DNA of 64,000 nucleotides, from assembly GCA_014621425.1 (NCBI GenBank), contig JAANBB010000098.1, positions 43,577-107,576 on the forward strand, in the 5' to 3' direction. Below are positions 21,498 through 31,946 of this stretch, one piece after another. Positions within the stretch are counted from its first letter, which is position 1; each line of letters starts with the position of its first letter. The position numbers were made by a program, and so were the translations under genes. The notes under the pieces were generated by a model. The model did no database searches. It was not told the DNA's origin and saw only the letters and a program-made list of their open reading frames with translations. The DNA is from Cylindrodendrum hubeiense. Taxonomy: Eukaryota; Ascomycota; Sordariomycetes; Hypocreales; Nectriaceae.

Positions 21498-23605
21498 ATG
21501 GCCACGAAAAGCGCCTCAGTCGGCAGCAAGCGAAAGTCTGCCCCTAGTGCCAAGGGAAAGTCCGATTCCAAGAAGGCGCGCCTCGACGAGACCAAGCCTC
21601 GACGAGCACCCAAGGAGGATCCCGTGGACGACTCCAACGATGCCTCGGACTCTGAAGACGGCGGCGCGAGGCTAGAGGACGACGACGCAAAGAAGAACGC
21701 CAAGAAGGTCAGCGGAGGATTCGCAAAGACCTTTGAGCGATGTATGTTCTTTGCCGCGCCCAGCAATGTCACTGTTGCACCTGCTAACCGCACCCAGCCG
21801 AAACTTCTCGCGAATCCCACGCCAAGCAGAAGGCGCTCGCCCTGGATCGCAAGGCCGCGAAGCCCCTTGCCGACGAGGTCCAACGGACGAAGAAGCTCTG
21901 GGAGCGCTTGCGAAGGAAGTCGCACGTGCCCAAGGAGGAGAGGCAGACCCTGGTCGACGAGCTCTTCGGTATCATCAGTGGCCGCATCAAGGATTTCGTT
22001 CTCAAGCATGACGCTGTCCGAGCGGTGCAGACTGCCATCAAGTACTCGACACCCGAGCAGAGGAAACAGATTGCCCGAGAGCTGACGGGCACCTACGTTC
22101 AACTTGCCGAGAGCCGATATGCCAAGTTCCTGATTGGCAAGCTTTTGGTCCAAAATGACGACGAGATTCGCGACATCATCATCCCCGAGTTCTACAGCAG
22201 AGTCCGAAAGATGATCAACCACCCCGAGGCCTCGTGGATCCTGGACGATATCTACCGAGGAGCCGCGACCAAGGAACAGAAGGCCATCCTCCTGCGAGAG
22301 TGGTACGGCCCCGAGTTCTCTCTGCGAGAGCTTACCAAGGAGACGAACCCTACCTCGGACCTGAAGACCATTCTCGAGGCTGAGCCTAGCAAGCAAGGAC
22401 CCATTATGAGGAGTCTGGCAGACATGATCAACTCCCTGGTTCAGAAGAAGATGACTGGTTTCACCATGCTTCACGACGCCATGCTGCAGTACTTTACCAA
22501 CACCCAGCCGGAGACGGAGGATTTCAACGAGTTCGTCGAGATGGTCAAGGGAGATGAGGGCGGCGATTTGCTCAAGAACATGGCCTTCACTCGCTCCGGC
22601 GCCCGTCTGGTCTGCTTGCTGCTGGCCTACGGTTCGTCCAAGGACCGAAAGCAGATCATCAAGACTTTCAAGGATACATTCCTCCTCATGTCTGGCGATG
22701 TGCATGCTCACGTCATCATCCTTACTGCCTACGATGTGATTGACGATACCAAGTTGACGGCCAAGACCATCTTCCCGGAATTGCTTGGCGAGGGTGAGGA
22801 GAACGCCCAAAACATTGTGTCGGCGGCCAACAACCCCTTTGCCAGGACTACTATTCTTTACCTGTTTGAGGGATTGGCCAAGTCTCTCTTCCCTTCCAGC
22901 CATTCGTTCGATGTCGAAGTCCTGGAGCAGGTGCGCGAGATCCGCAAGACCACCAGTAAGAAGGACGAGGATGCCCGACGTGGCGAGTTGGTTGCTTCGC
23001 TGTCCCCGCAACTCATCGCCGCCATTGAGACTATGTCTGCCGAGCTCACGGCGACGGCATTCGGTTGCCAATTTCTCGGCGACGTGCTTCTCTCTGGCAC
23101 TGGCGACAAGTCGAATGCGCTTGCGGCGATTGCCCAGACGGCGAGCGGCGACCCTAGCCAGGAGCCCGTAGAGGACGAATTGACAACCCCTCAAGTCCAC
23201 ATCTCGCGCACGCCCTTCGGTGGCCGCATGCTTAAGTCGTTGATCCAGGGTGGAAAGTTTGACAAGTCAACCGGCAAGATCGTCCCGGTCGACCCTCCTC
23301 TGGAGTTTGCCAACATCCTATACCCCATCATCCAAGAGTTCATCTTGGACTGGGCCACGGGACCCAGCTCCTTTGTGGTCGTTGGCCTGCTCGAGGCCGC
23401 CGACTTTGGTGAGGCTGCTGCGCTGAAGAAGTTGCTCAAGAAGAACAAGAAGGCCCTGGAGAAGGCGGCTACCGAGGAGACGGCAGAGCAGAAGGCCTCG
23501 CGGGAAGCCCATGAGGAGGCTCCCAAGGGCGGCAAGAAGGGCAAGAAGAAGGGTGACAAGCCCGTTGGCAACATGGGAAGCAAGCTGCTTCTGGAGAAGC
23601 TGTGA
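21498..23605 (+). CDS. PUF6: Pumilio-family ribosome biogenesis protein Puf6
   Basis: Exons 21498-21741 and 21798-23605, joined in phase 1 across a 56-nt intron with GCTAAC branch; 683 aa. The N-terminus is Lys/Ser/Asp-rich, as in nucleolar proteins (GSKRKSAPSAKGKSDSKKAR). PUF repeats begin near residue 140 (VKHDAVRAVQTAIKY-like, LAESRYAKFLIGKLL) and run to about 330, followed by the CPL-type C-terminal region, including HISRTPFGGRMLKSLIQ. The end is Lys-rich (GGKKGKKKGDK). Puf6 (PUM3 in humans) binds the 60S precursor, works with Loc1 on Rpl43 loading, and in yeast also represses ASH1 mRNA. Length matches the yeast protein of about 656 aa. A 593-codon antisense frame is a shadow. Confidence 0.95.
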
Positions 23606-25416
23606 GCGAGTGGTTGAATGGCTGAAAGTAGATAGAGACGGACGGGAGACGAGAAGATCTGTGCCATTTTGATGCTCCCGTAATGTATTAGGCGTTTGGG
23701 TTCTGGTGTCTAAAAGGAACAAATGATGATGTTACCTTCGATTTCTATTGTCCCTTTGAAGTGATGTGATCAGGATATCTCATACCGTGATACACAAGTA
23801 GCACAGGCGGGAGATGATCACCGACGTGATTTCGCCGACACGATTTCATCGTGTAAGATAACAGGCCACCAAGATTGACCGAGCCTCGCCCTGGTGGCTG
23901 TTTGTTTGTCGGGAGGTGTGGCATGGAACACCGCACTCCAGTATTGTTTAACATGCTCAAGACCTCAAGTTGGTGCATTCTAGCTCGAGTTTTAATGATA
24001 TCTTGCTCAAAGATGTTTTCATTGCGGGTGATTATCAAATGCACCTCTATGTCAACTTCAATATCACAATGGCAGTATATTCAGTTTGCTCTCAACCCTA
24101 AAGCTGAGACTACCGAGATACCCAAACTCTCCCATCTTCGTTGTACAACAAAGGACGGCGGGTGTCAGGCACAGCCATGTGTAGCGTGGGCCGTTTCTAG
24201 TTTGCCACCCTAAGTCACCTGCTAGTTCCCGCAGTTTCAGAAGAAACCCCATATCTATTTGATGCAATGTACTGTACTGTATCGGTGGTCTCGCAAGAGG
24301 AGTAGTCTGGGGAGACGAGGCGGACTGTTTGCGCTGACCACTCCGTAGTGCGTGCCCCTGAATTCAGCTCTCCAAGTCCTTTGTTCATGGGAGATTAGGG
24401 ATAGACTCGTATAAACATAGTAGAGAGCACTGGCTACATGGCGTTCTATTTTTGTGCACCGTACCAACTCGGTGATGTGAGGCAGTCTGCCTCCTTCGAA
24501 TAGGTAGGATAAGTTTCTGTATTCGGCATCAATGCAAGGGCAAGCCGAAAAGAAAGCCACCCGGACCGCATCCTCCAGGATCCAATCGGTAAGGATGGAT
24601 ACCTACCTAAGTAGGAATAGAAGAACTCGAGGGCCTACCTACCTACCTAGGTACTTAAGCGTGATCCTGGCTGCGGTAACCTGACTGGTGCGGGCAGTTG
24701 GCCACTGGCTGTTTCTGGCAACTGCAAAGCACTTGTGATGCACTGCACGCCTGTAAGCCACACGTATTTGTGATCGTTTGCATGAGTTCTCTCTCTGTCT
24801 CTTCTGACCTGCCATTTTCCATTCTTCATTTCTTCTTCACCTTTTCAACTCTTCACCTCTTCACTTCTTGGCTGGTCACCTGCTCACTTCGCTCTAAAGC
24901 CTCGGGGGCGCCACGCCTGCAGTCTTTCTTTCCTCGCTGCCTTCCCTCCCTGCTTCCTTCCCTCCTTCTTCCCTCCTTGTCTTACCTTGCGGGAGCGTTA
25001 CTCAGTTCAGTGCAGTGCATCCGCATCATCATCACCGCCTCCCATCTCGCGGCACTACGGACTGGTTCCCCAACTACACTCTCACAGGGCATTCCGTTGG
25101 CAATATCTTGTTGGTTGCAGCAGGAGAAGGGGGCAGTTCTGAGGGTTTCCCTCCTCGGTTCCTCAAGAGTTTCTAGGCTGGATTCCTGGTTCCTCACGGC
25201 ACACACGTACACAAGCGCACACACGCCTCCCCTCGCCTCACCTCACCTCACCTCGTTCTTCCTCGTTTCTTGCATTTCACTTCCTTTCCTGATCCATTTC
25301 AATCACTACCACTACCGCCACCACCACACAATCATCTCCGCCTTTGATGGGCTTCTTTGTTTTCTTTCCATATTTCCTTCTCCCTCTTCTTGTTCTCCCT
25401 CTCCTTAGTCGCCACA
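23606..25416. other. 1.8-kb intergenic region with CCTA repeats and a long pyrimidine-rich leader
   Basis: No gene is supported. At about 24600-24657 there are clusters of CCTA units (CTACCTACCTACCTAGGTAC), a simple repeat frequent in Sordariomycete genomes. From about 24780 to 25416 the plus strand is strongly pyrimidine-rich, with CTTCCCTCC and CTCACCTCACCTCACCTC tracts; this looks like a long promoter and 5' leader for the following membrane-protein gene. Confidence 0.6.
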
Positions 25417-26507
25417 ATGCACGTCGACGTCGTCCCACGCCGTGAGGAAGTCTGTAGTGGCGAGCAGTATTTCTGGGTGTGCAATTCGGGTAGATTTGGA
25501 GGATGCTGCACCCAGGATCCATGCCGCCGAGGATACTGCCCTGATGACGAGGAAACCACCACATCTTCGAAGCGTGCCACCAGCACCAGTTCCATCAAGT
25601 CCAAGACGACATCTTCCACCCTCAGGCATGTCGACGACGACAAAGACAAACCCACACAGACGGAAACAGAAACAGAAACGGAAACAGAAACGGAGCCACA
25701 GCGGCCAACAAAAACCATGACGGACTCTGGCACCACTCGCACGATTCCTAACAACGACCGCGTCACCGTCACCAAGCACACCCTCATCGTTACCGACAAG
25801 GCCCCTTCGCGAACTCCAACACCCACTGTTTCCTCATCCTCTGCACTCGACTCGACAGGAGTGCCCTCGTCCAAGGCTACGAGTGTTGTCCCTACTGAGA
25901 CAGCCTCTGCAGGTGGTTCTCTCGGAAATAACTCCGGTAACTCGTTCTCCACGGGGGCTATTGCGGGAGCGGCCATCGGCGGTGTCATCGCTTTGGCCAT
26001 CATCGCCATCCTCGTGACTCTTTTCCGCAGGCGCCGAAGACGCACACGACGACACTCCCAGGAAAGCATTGAAAACATCAGAGAAAGTAGCTCTGGAGAG
26101 AAGGCCTACTTCGAAAATATGTCGCCTCATACTACTGGTACCCAGGGGAATGGCGATCCATTTGCCCCTTTTGGAGGTCAGAATCGTCCATATCGACCCT
26201 CCCCCCTCTATATGATGGTACTAACGTTCTTCCAGGTCGAGTAGACAAGGTAGATGATGCTCACCAGCCGCCAAGCAATACCTTTGAGATGGATGGAACG
26301 AGTACCGCTCCAGTTGAACTACCAGCTGAGATCCATGCTGTTTCCGACTCGCGCTTCTCGTCAGACACGGCCACTCGGAAGAATCGCGTCCAGCCAAGTG
26401 GCCCTGTCGATCCCCGTGCCAATCTGAACGCTTCAACAGCAGACCGTTGTCAGAACACCTACGTCAACCATTGGAACCAGTACCGCAGTCTAGGCCCTGA
26501 ACGCTAG
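25417..26507 (+). CDS. Fungal Cys-rich single-pass membrane protein of unknown function
   Basis: Exons 25417-26176 and 26236-26507 (intron with GTACTAAC branch, phase 1), 343 aa. The N-terminus has no signal peptide and carries a compact Cys motif: VCSGEQYFWVC, then GRFGGCCTQDPCRRGYCPDD. A Ser/Thr-rich stalk of about 150 residues follows, containing a (TE)n run. One transmembrane helix lies near residues 190-213 (AIAGAAIGGVIALAIIAILV), with an RRRRRRTRRH stop-transfer cluster just after. The C-terminal tail of about 125 residues is hydrophilic. The GCC-DPC Cys motif before an S/T-rich stalk and one helix occurs in a set of fungal plasma-membrane proteins, some compared with wall-stress sensors; no function is established here. 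The frame is open for 20 codons upstream, but the ATG at 25417 in CACAATGC is the first. Confidence 0.85.
25663..25694 (+). repeat. ACAGAAACGGAA-type hexamer repeat encoding (Thr-Glu)n
   Basis: About five consecutive ACNGAA hexamers within the stalk-coding part of the membrane-protein gene encode TETETETETE. Such in-frame hexamer runs may vary in length between strains without breaking the frame. Confidence 0.7.
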
Positions 26508-27007
26508 GCTGATTTGATACCGACGACATTTGATTTTTGATGAGCATTTTCTGGAGCCGCGCATAGATTAATACCCTGTTTAAGTGTACGACGCGGCTTG
26601 ATATCATGGAAACGGTTTGAAGTTGGAAGAAGCTTCCATGTGGCAGTGGCACGGATCTAGTCCGCCGGCAAAAGGGTCTCGACTTATATAAGAAACAAAC
26701 AATTTCATTTCGTCTTTCGTCATGAGATCAATAGTACAGGAGGTTGCCTTGCTTTCCAAGTACGGAGTAATTTGGTCTCGCACGTACTCGTGTAGTGGGT
26801 GTGTTTGTGTTTGTGTCTGTAGTGCCCTACCTGCCATGCGCCTGAAATGCAAAAAAGTTGGCCCTAGGGGCGTGGAACCCGTCTTATCCCATCCTTTTTA
26901 AAGTCTTTATCCCCCCTTAAATAAACAATTCAACACGCTGTGGAATATCAAGTGGTGTTTTCGTTCTGTCTGTTTCTGTTTCTGGTTTGTGAATCGCGGC
27001 GGCTGGA
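26508..27007. other. Convergent spacer between membrane-protein gene and RPB4
   Basis: 500 bases with no gene; AT-rich toward 26880-26940. It should contain both 3' UTRs. A GTGTTTGTGTTTGTGTCTG tract lies near 26799-26818. Confidence 0.5.
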
Positions 27008-27583
27008 TTACCGGTTTTGCAGCTTGGAGATCTCGTCGAGCAGGTCCTGGAGGTCCTCATCCTTGATCTTGTCGGACAGCGACGGGATCAGGGTCTTGGC
27101 CTCGTCGGCGTTCTCGCAGCATAGGGAACCTAGGCATGGGTTAGTCTAACGGGGCTCCATCAAACGGGTGGCAATGGCCTCGTACCAAGTTGTGCGCGCT
27201 CAAACTTGGCCAGGTCCTTGTGCGCGCTCAGCAGGCGCTCGACGGCCTCGACGTTCTCCTTCTGGGTGAATCGAGCGAAATGATCCAGGTAGTTAAGCGT
27301 CTGGTTCAGCATTCTACAGCAAGGGAGATTCCCACGGTCAGCGATTGACAAAGCGAGCAGGGCGCTCGGCCCGGGCGAGGAGAAGAGGCGGAGCGTACTC
27401 GGTCTCATTCACGTTCTTGCGGTCGTTTCGACGCTTGGCGACGAGGGCGTTGAGGACGAGGGAGGCTTCGGAAAGGGTGAGGGTGTCGACGCCCTGGAAC
27501 TCGCCGAGGTTGAGGTTGGCCGAGGCCTCTTCGTTGCCGGGCGGCGGCGGCTTGGGGCGAGAGGTGCGCTGGTGAGTAGGCAT
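27008..27583 (-). CDS. RPB4: RNA polymerase II subunit Rpb4
   Basis: Three exons on the minus strand: 27399-27583, 27186-27313 and 27008-27129, in phase throughout; 144 aa. The N-terminus is Pro-rich, then LNLGEFQGVDTLTLSEASLVLNALV, a middle segment TLNYLDHFARFTQKENVEAVERLL, and the highly conserved FERAQLG-SLCCENADEAKTLIPSL, ending in KIKDEDLQDLLDEISKLQN. These are the HRDC-like helices of Rpb4. With Rpb7 it forms the stalk of RNA polymerase II and also affects mRNA decay. The gene is divergent from TRS23. None of its exons exceeds 185 nt, so an ORF scan sees only fragments. Confidence 0.96.
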
Positions 27584-28327
27584 GGTTTTTCGAGGACGGG
27601 ACGGGACGACCACGTGAAGAGGATGCGATTTGTGCGGATTGAGCGATGGCAGGTCGGGAGGTCGGGAGGTCGAGTCGGGGAGAGGAACTGGAAATGCGAC
27701 GGGCGGAGAGAAAGGCGCGGGTGGATGCGCGGCGCAAGGGTGAGGATGCAGATCTAATCTAGATGGAGGCGTGGAAACAAAGAAGCGTTGCAGTGGGCGC
27801 CGGCGGGATGAGGCTGAAGAGGTTGAGAGGTTGGCCCGTCGGAGCTACCTCTGCAACTCTGGTTGTCTGGGTCAGTGCCGGCCCCTGCCTGGTGCGATTT
27901 AGTGGGGCGCCGCCTGGCTCCCTGAGCAGAGCGCCCTCTGGCTGCTGGCACAACGGAGTCGCGTGGCGGCTCCAAGCAGCAGCGCAGAGCAGCAGCCCAA
28001 TCCGCCAACGCAGCTCAAAAGGGGACCACGGACGGACGAGCAACCGCCACAGGTAGTAATCAATCAGCCGGCCTGGGAGTAAATAGACGTTGACACCCGG
28101 ACCAGTTTCTCATCCCGCTTCGCTTCTCATCCCGTTTCACAGCCCAAGGTGCGCTCGACCCTCCCGGATTCTCCATCTGTGCTGCGCCGAACCCGCTGCT
28201 GACCCGGTGCGCCTCCCAGCAGCCTCAGCGCAGTTGATGGTCTCCCATCGATGGACCGGTGAGCCTCAAAGGGCCAAGTGGAACCTGATATTGGAGCGTT
28301 GATGGGCCATCCGCCACACCCGACACC
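27584..28327. promoter_or_regulatory. Divergent promoter region, RPB4 / TRS23
   Basis: 744 GC-rich bases between divergent genes. The frames seen on both strands are long only because stop codons are rare in GC-rich DNA; none resembles a protein. No defined element is recognised. Confidence 0.5.
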
Positions 28328-28928
28328 ATGTAAGAATGCCCAATGCTGCCGCATGGCTCTCTGGCCGTCTCTCTCTCTCTGACCGTCTCGCTCACCCCCG
28401 GGTAGGACTGTCTTTGCCCTCATCATCATCAACAAGGCCGGTGGCTTGGTTTACAACAAGAACTTCCACGACGGCCTCCACCAGATCAGCACAAATGACT
28501 ACCTCGTCCTTGCTGGAACCTTCCACGGGTAACCCTCCCTCCCTCCCTCCTCTTGTTCCCCCTCCATGCCCAAGAAGCTCACGCTCCCTCCCTCCCTCAG
28601 CGTCCACGCCATCACAGCTCGCCTCAACCCTGTCAAACCCGTGCCCGGCGCCACCCCCAGCGGGAGCAGGCCGGAGCCGCCGTCAGGGCTCGAGGTCCTG
28701 GAGACGGAGAACTTCCGGATGCAGTGCTTCACCACCATGACGGGCACCAAGTTCCTCATCTTCACCGACACCACCCAGGCCAATGTCGACGTCACCATCC
28801 GCCGCATCTACGACCTGTACTCCGACTACGTCATGAAGAACCCCTTCTACTCCTTGGAGATGCCGGTCCGGTGTGACATTTTTGACCGGAAACTGTTGTC
28901 GTACATTAGGGAGATCAATAATCGATAG
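28328..28928 (+). CDS. TRS23: TRAPP complex subunit Trs23/TRAPPC4, with intron-split start codon
   Basis: Exon 1 is just the AT of the start codon (28328-28329). Intron 28330-28405 begins GTAAGA and ends GGTAG; exon 2 (28406-28528) begins with the G that completes ATG. Exon 3 is 28601-28928. The product is 150 aa, starting M-TVFALIIINKAGGLVYNKNF, the first strand and hairpin of the longin/sybindin fold (human TRAPPC4 starts MAIFSVYVVNKAGGLIYQ). Later signatures are VLAGTFHGVHAITARL and the C-terminal LIFTDTTQANVDVTIRRIYDLYSDYVMKNPFY. It is a core subunit of the TRAPP tethering complex, acting in ER-Golgi and Golgi traffic as part of the Rab1/Ypt1 exchange factor. No other in-frame Met can supply the conserved N-terminus; the upstream ATG at 28302 is out of frame after splicing. 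Confidence 0.93.
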
Positions 28929-29145
28929 ATGGGCCCGATGCCGACCATGCACGCTGCGTGGGCGGGGGATACTAGCGGGGAAGCGAATGGTGGGCTATAG
29001 TATAGACACACTCATCTTAGAGTGGCCGTGGCACGAGAACATATGCGGCTGGTAATGACTTTGATCTTGTTTCGTCTAAAACCCCTGACCTGTGTCTATT
29101 GTACAATTACTGAGGCGACGGAGTATGCTCATGCATCGAGGCCGA

Positions 29146-30091
29146 CTATGAAGTGTCCATCTTGTCTCCGTCATCTTTCTTGCCTCCCTTATCTTGGGTC
29201 TTCTTGTCGCTCGACGAGCTTCCGCCAGACTCGTCCTCTTCCTTGACGTCACCGAGCGAGGCCTTCTTAGCAGCCTCCTCCTCTTCGCGCGCCTGCTTCT
29301 CCTGTCTAGCCTTCTCCTCTTCCATGCTCATGCGCAGAGCGAGGGCCAGCTCAGGCTCCATGGCGGGATCGAATCCAAATTCAAACTCCTCGTTGCTGCC
29401 ACCCGCGCCGCCGCCGCCGCCACCTCCACCGCTAGAGGCATTCTCGCCGAGGAGGATGGGGGTGGCAATCAGCTGGTCGCTGAGGAGCTTGCTGCTGGGA
29501 GGAATGACCACCAGGTGGCAGCCCTCGTTGGTCTTGACAGTATCGATGAAGAGCTGCAGCTTCTTCTGGGTGGTGTCATCGTCGAGGTCGCCAAACAGAA
29601 TAAAGTCAACGGCGACGTTGGCCTTCTTCATCTTCTTAGCGAGCGTGGTGAGCTCCTTCTCCGATTCCTCCACAGGCGAGCAGACGAACACGATTATCCG
29701 TTGGCGTTGCGATCGGTTCTGTCGGTGCTTCAATGCGAGCTTTTGCGACGAGTCAGCTAAAGGACATGTACAATGTGAGGAGAGATGGGATTCTACATAC
29801 AGTAGCTACTTGGATGCCGGTCTTCAGGTTGGAGGAACCTCCGATCTTCTTCTTGGTTCGGTGCAGGCCCTCGAGGATCTTGCCCTGCTCGGTGGTGAGG
29901 GTTACGAGGACCTCGGGGCCCTTGCCACCCATGCTCATCAGGCCCACAGAGGACTCGGGGTTGCCTTGTGTAATGGTCTGGAACAGGATGCCGACGGCAT
30001 CTACTTGTGAGTCGAATCGGGTTGGTTGGTAGTCGCCATTCCTGCTGCTCTCGCTGTTGTCCACGACAACCATAACCGCCTCGAGAACCAT
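29146..30091 (-). CDS. RPN10: 26S proteasome ubiquitin receptor Rpn10
   Basis: Exons complement(29801-30091) and complement(29146-29739), phase 0, intron 61 nt; 294 aa. The vWA domain covers residues 1-190: MVLEAVMVVVDNSESSRNGD, VGLMSMGGKGPEVLVTLT, and after the junction the conserved QVATLALKHRQNRSQRQRI. A Gly-run linker (GGGGGGGGAGG) precedes the ubiquitin-interacting motif FGFDPAMEPELALALRMSMEEE near residue 225. The acidic/Lys-rich tail ends DKMDTS. Rpn10 sits between lid and base of the regulatory particle and binds polyubiquitin through the UIM. It is convergent with TRS23 (217 bp) and divergent from the Borealin gene. Confidence 0.97.
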
Positions 30092-30585
30092 CGTGCCGGA
30101 TTTCCGAGGTTAAGTCTCTGTAAATATGGGTGTATCGAGCCTGTGCGTGCTGGTGGTAGAAATCGGATATTGGAGTCGTGATTTGCGAGTGTTGATGTTG
30201 AGCTTGGTTGGAGGTGAGAAGGCTGGAAGCGGCGAAGCGACAGAGCGACGAAGCTCCCCCAAGTGTCGTAAGGCAGTTCAGCCTGGCAGGAGTCCAAGCT
30301 TGTCTGATGGGTACTGGTACCTTATCAGCTGCTAGTATTATGCTATCCGATAAGTACCTGGTACATTCAAGGCGGCAAAGCCAGCGCAGCTTGAATGCGT
30401 CAGGGAAGCTGCGCTTACCTAAGGCAACGCATCCACACCGTCCCGTTTGTTTACTTAGATCTATGTGGACTCCACCACTTACGGCGCGCCTGGGGTAACC
30501 TTCATACTTGACATCAGCCTTCTTGTTGGACAAATCTCTTTCACATAGGACGCACTCCCTCAAATCGACGCGCCCGACAACCAAT
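30092..30585. promoter_or_regulatory. Divergent promoter region, RPN10 / Borealin gene
   Basis: 494 bases. A search by eye for the proteasome-associated control element GGTGGCAAA found no clear copy. A GGTACTGGTACCTT palindrome-like segment is at about 30308-30321. No other element is assigned. Confidence 0.45.
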
Positions 30586-31761
30586 ATGGCCCCAGTACGA
30601 ACAAAGAAACGAGCGTCAGACGCGATGGCGGATCAGAAATATCCCGTACGGACGGGCAGCCCGTCAACACCTCGTCACCGAAGCCCGATCAAGAAGCGAA
30701 AGGGAGCAATCAGTCTGCAGCAGAAGCAGGCTTTGATCGACAATCTACAACTAGAAAGTACGGATATTTCATCAGACGCGGAGGCGCGATGTGATGCTGA
30801 CCATTCTCTCAGTCACCGAACGCGCTCGACGACTACGAGCTCAGTACAACCTTCAGGCGCAAGGCCTCCGATCGCGTATCGAGATTCGAATCAACCGAAT
30901 TCCCGTGTCGCTGCGAAAGATCAAGATGGGTGATCTCCTGCTCAAACACCTGGAGCAACAGGAGAAGCGAGCCGCAAAGGCAACCGTTTCTGTCAAGGTC
31001 CTTCCTGCTCGATCAAACCCTCAGAGGCCAGCGCAGACCACTACTCTCACTGTGAAATCCACAGGACGCGCTCAGAAGCGCTTGAGGTCAGTGCAATGCC
31101 AGGCGACACGACGCCGCCATGTTGACAATTTTTTAGTAATGCGATCTCTGGAGACAAGGAGAACGACTTGGAGCCTGCCGAGAATGCCAAGAAGAGAATA
31201 CGTGGCGCGCCAACTGCAGACGTCCGTCCAGCACAGATTTTGTCGCCAACTTCATCGAATTCGCGTCTGAACCGACCCCGACCCGCATCTCCTGTCAAGT
31301 CTGCTATCGCTCGCCCCGCTTCACCGCTGAAGAACTCTGGGCCAACGCGCACCACCGCGTCAAGTGTTTTGTCCAGCATGGTGGAGAAGGCCAAGGCAAC
31401 GCGGGCCGGAGCGTCACGGAAGGTGACGGCAACTTCAAACGCGAGCTCGAGTTCTAGTGGGACAACCGCAGCCACTCGAACAAGGCGGGCGGCTGCTCCT
31501 GCAGCATCACGAGCCCCTGCATCCCGACCTGCTACAAGGAACGCTCGCAGAGCTAGTGGCAACAGCGAGACCAGCGAAGCCAGCACCGGGACTGTAGTGA
31601 AGCGGGGGGCTGCAGCCAAGGCTGCTCCAGCTAAGAGGGGAATGATGAACTCCATCAGGAAGGGTGTTACAGGGGGTACTAGGAAGGCGGCTACCAAAGC
31701 TGCCGCCCCAGCTGCTGCTCCGACTACGGGCACGGGGCGAGTGCTACGGAAACGAGGTTAA
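30586..31761 (+). CDS. NBL1: Borealin/Nbl1-domain chromosomal passenger complex protein
   Basis: Exons 30586-30757, 30813-31086 and 31137-31761, in phase; 356 aa. Residues about 45-100 match the Nbl1/Borealin N-terminal helix: SLQQKQALIDNLQLEI-TERARRLRAQYNLQAQGL-RSRIEIRINRIPVSLRKIKMGDLL. This helix bundles with Survivin/Bir1 and INCENP/Sli15 to place Aurora B at centromeres and the spindle midzone. The remaining 250 residues are low complexity and strongly basic (Ser, Ala, Thr, Arg, Lys) with SPVK and SPLK sites that could be Cdk targets. Budding yeast Nbl1 is only about 73 aa, so this protein is closer in size to animal Borealin, whose disordered tail binds nucleosomes. The first exon junction falls inside the conserved helix. 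Confidence 0.88.
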
Positions 31762-31946
31762 AATTGGTCTCTGATGAGCATTTGTGTTTGTTTTTCTCTT
31801 ATGAACGGCGTTACTGGAATAGGACGACTTGGAAAGAGTCCGGGTTGGCTCAATTGGGAGAGGAAATGTGCCGGGAATAGGCGTATATGAGCATTTAAAC
31901 GTCCAGTCAGGCCGTAGCAAATGATGAATGCGTTATCTGCACTCGT

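Noticed and set aside
21419..23200. 593-codon open frame antisense to PUF6
   Set aside because: It mirrors PUF6 codons on the opposite strand; the translation is a Leu/Gly/Arg-rich string without domain features, while the sense strand encodes a clear PUF protein.
24599..24657. CCTA repeats considered as a telomere-like or CRISPR-like array
   Set aside because: The unit is a 4-bp simple repeat interrupted after a few copies, is not TTAGGG, and has no spacers.
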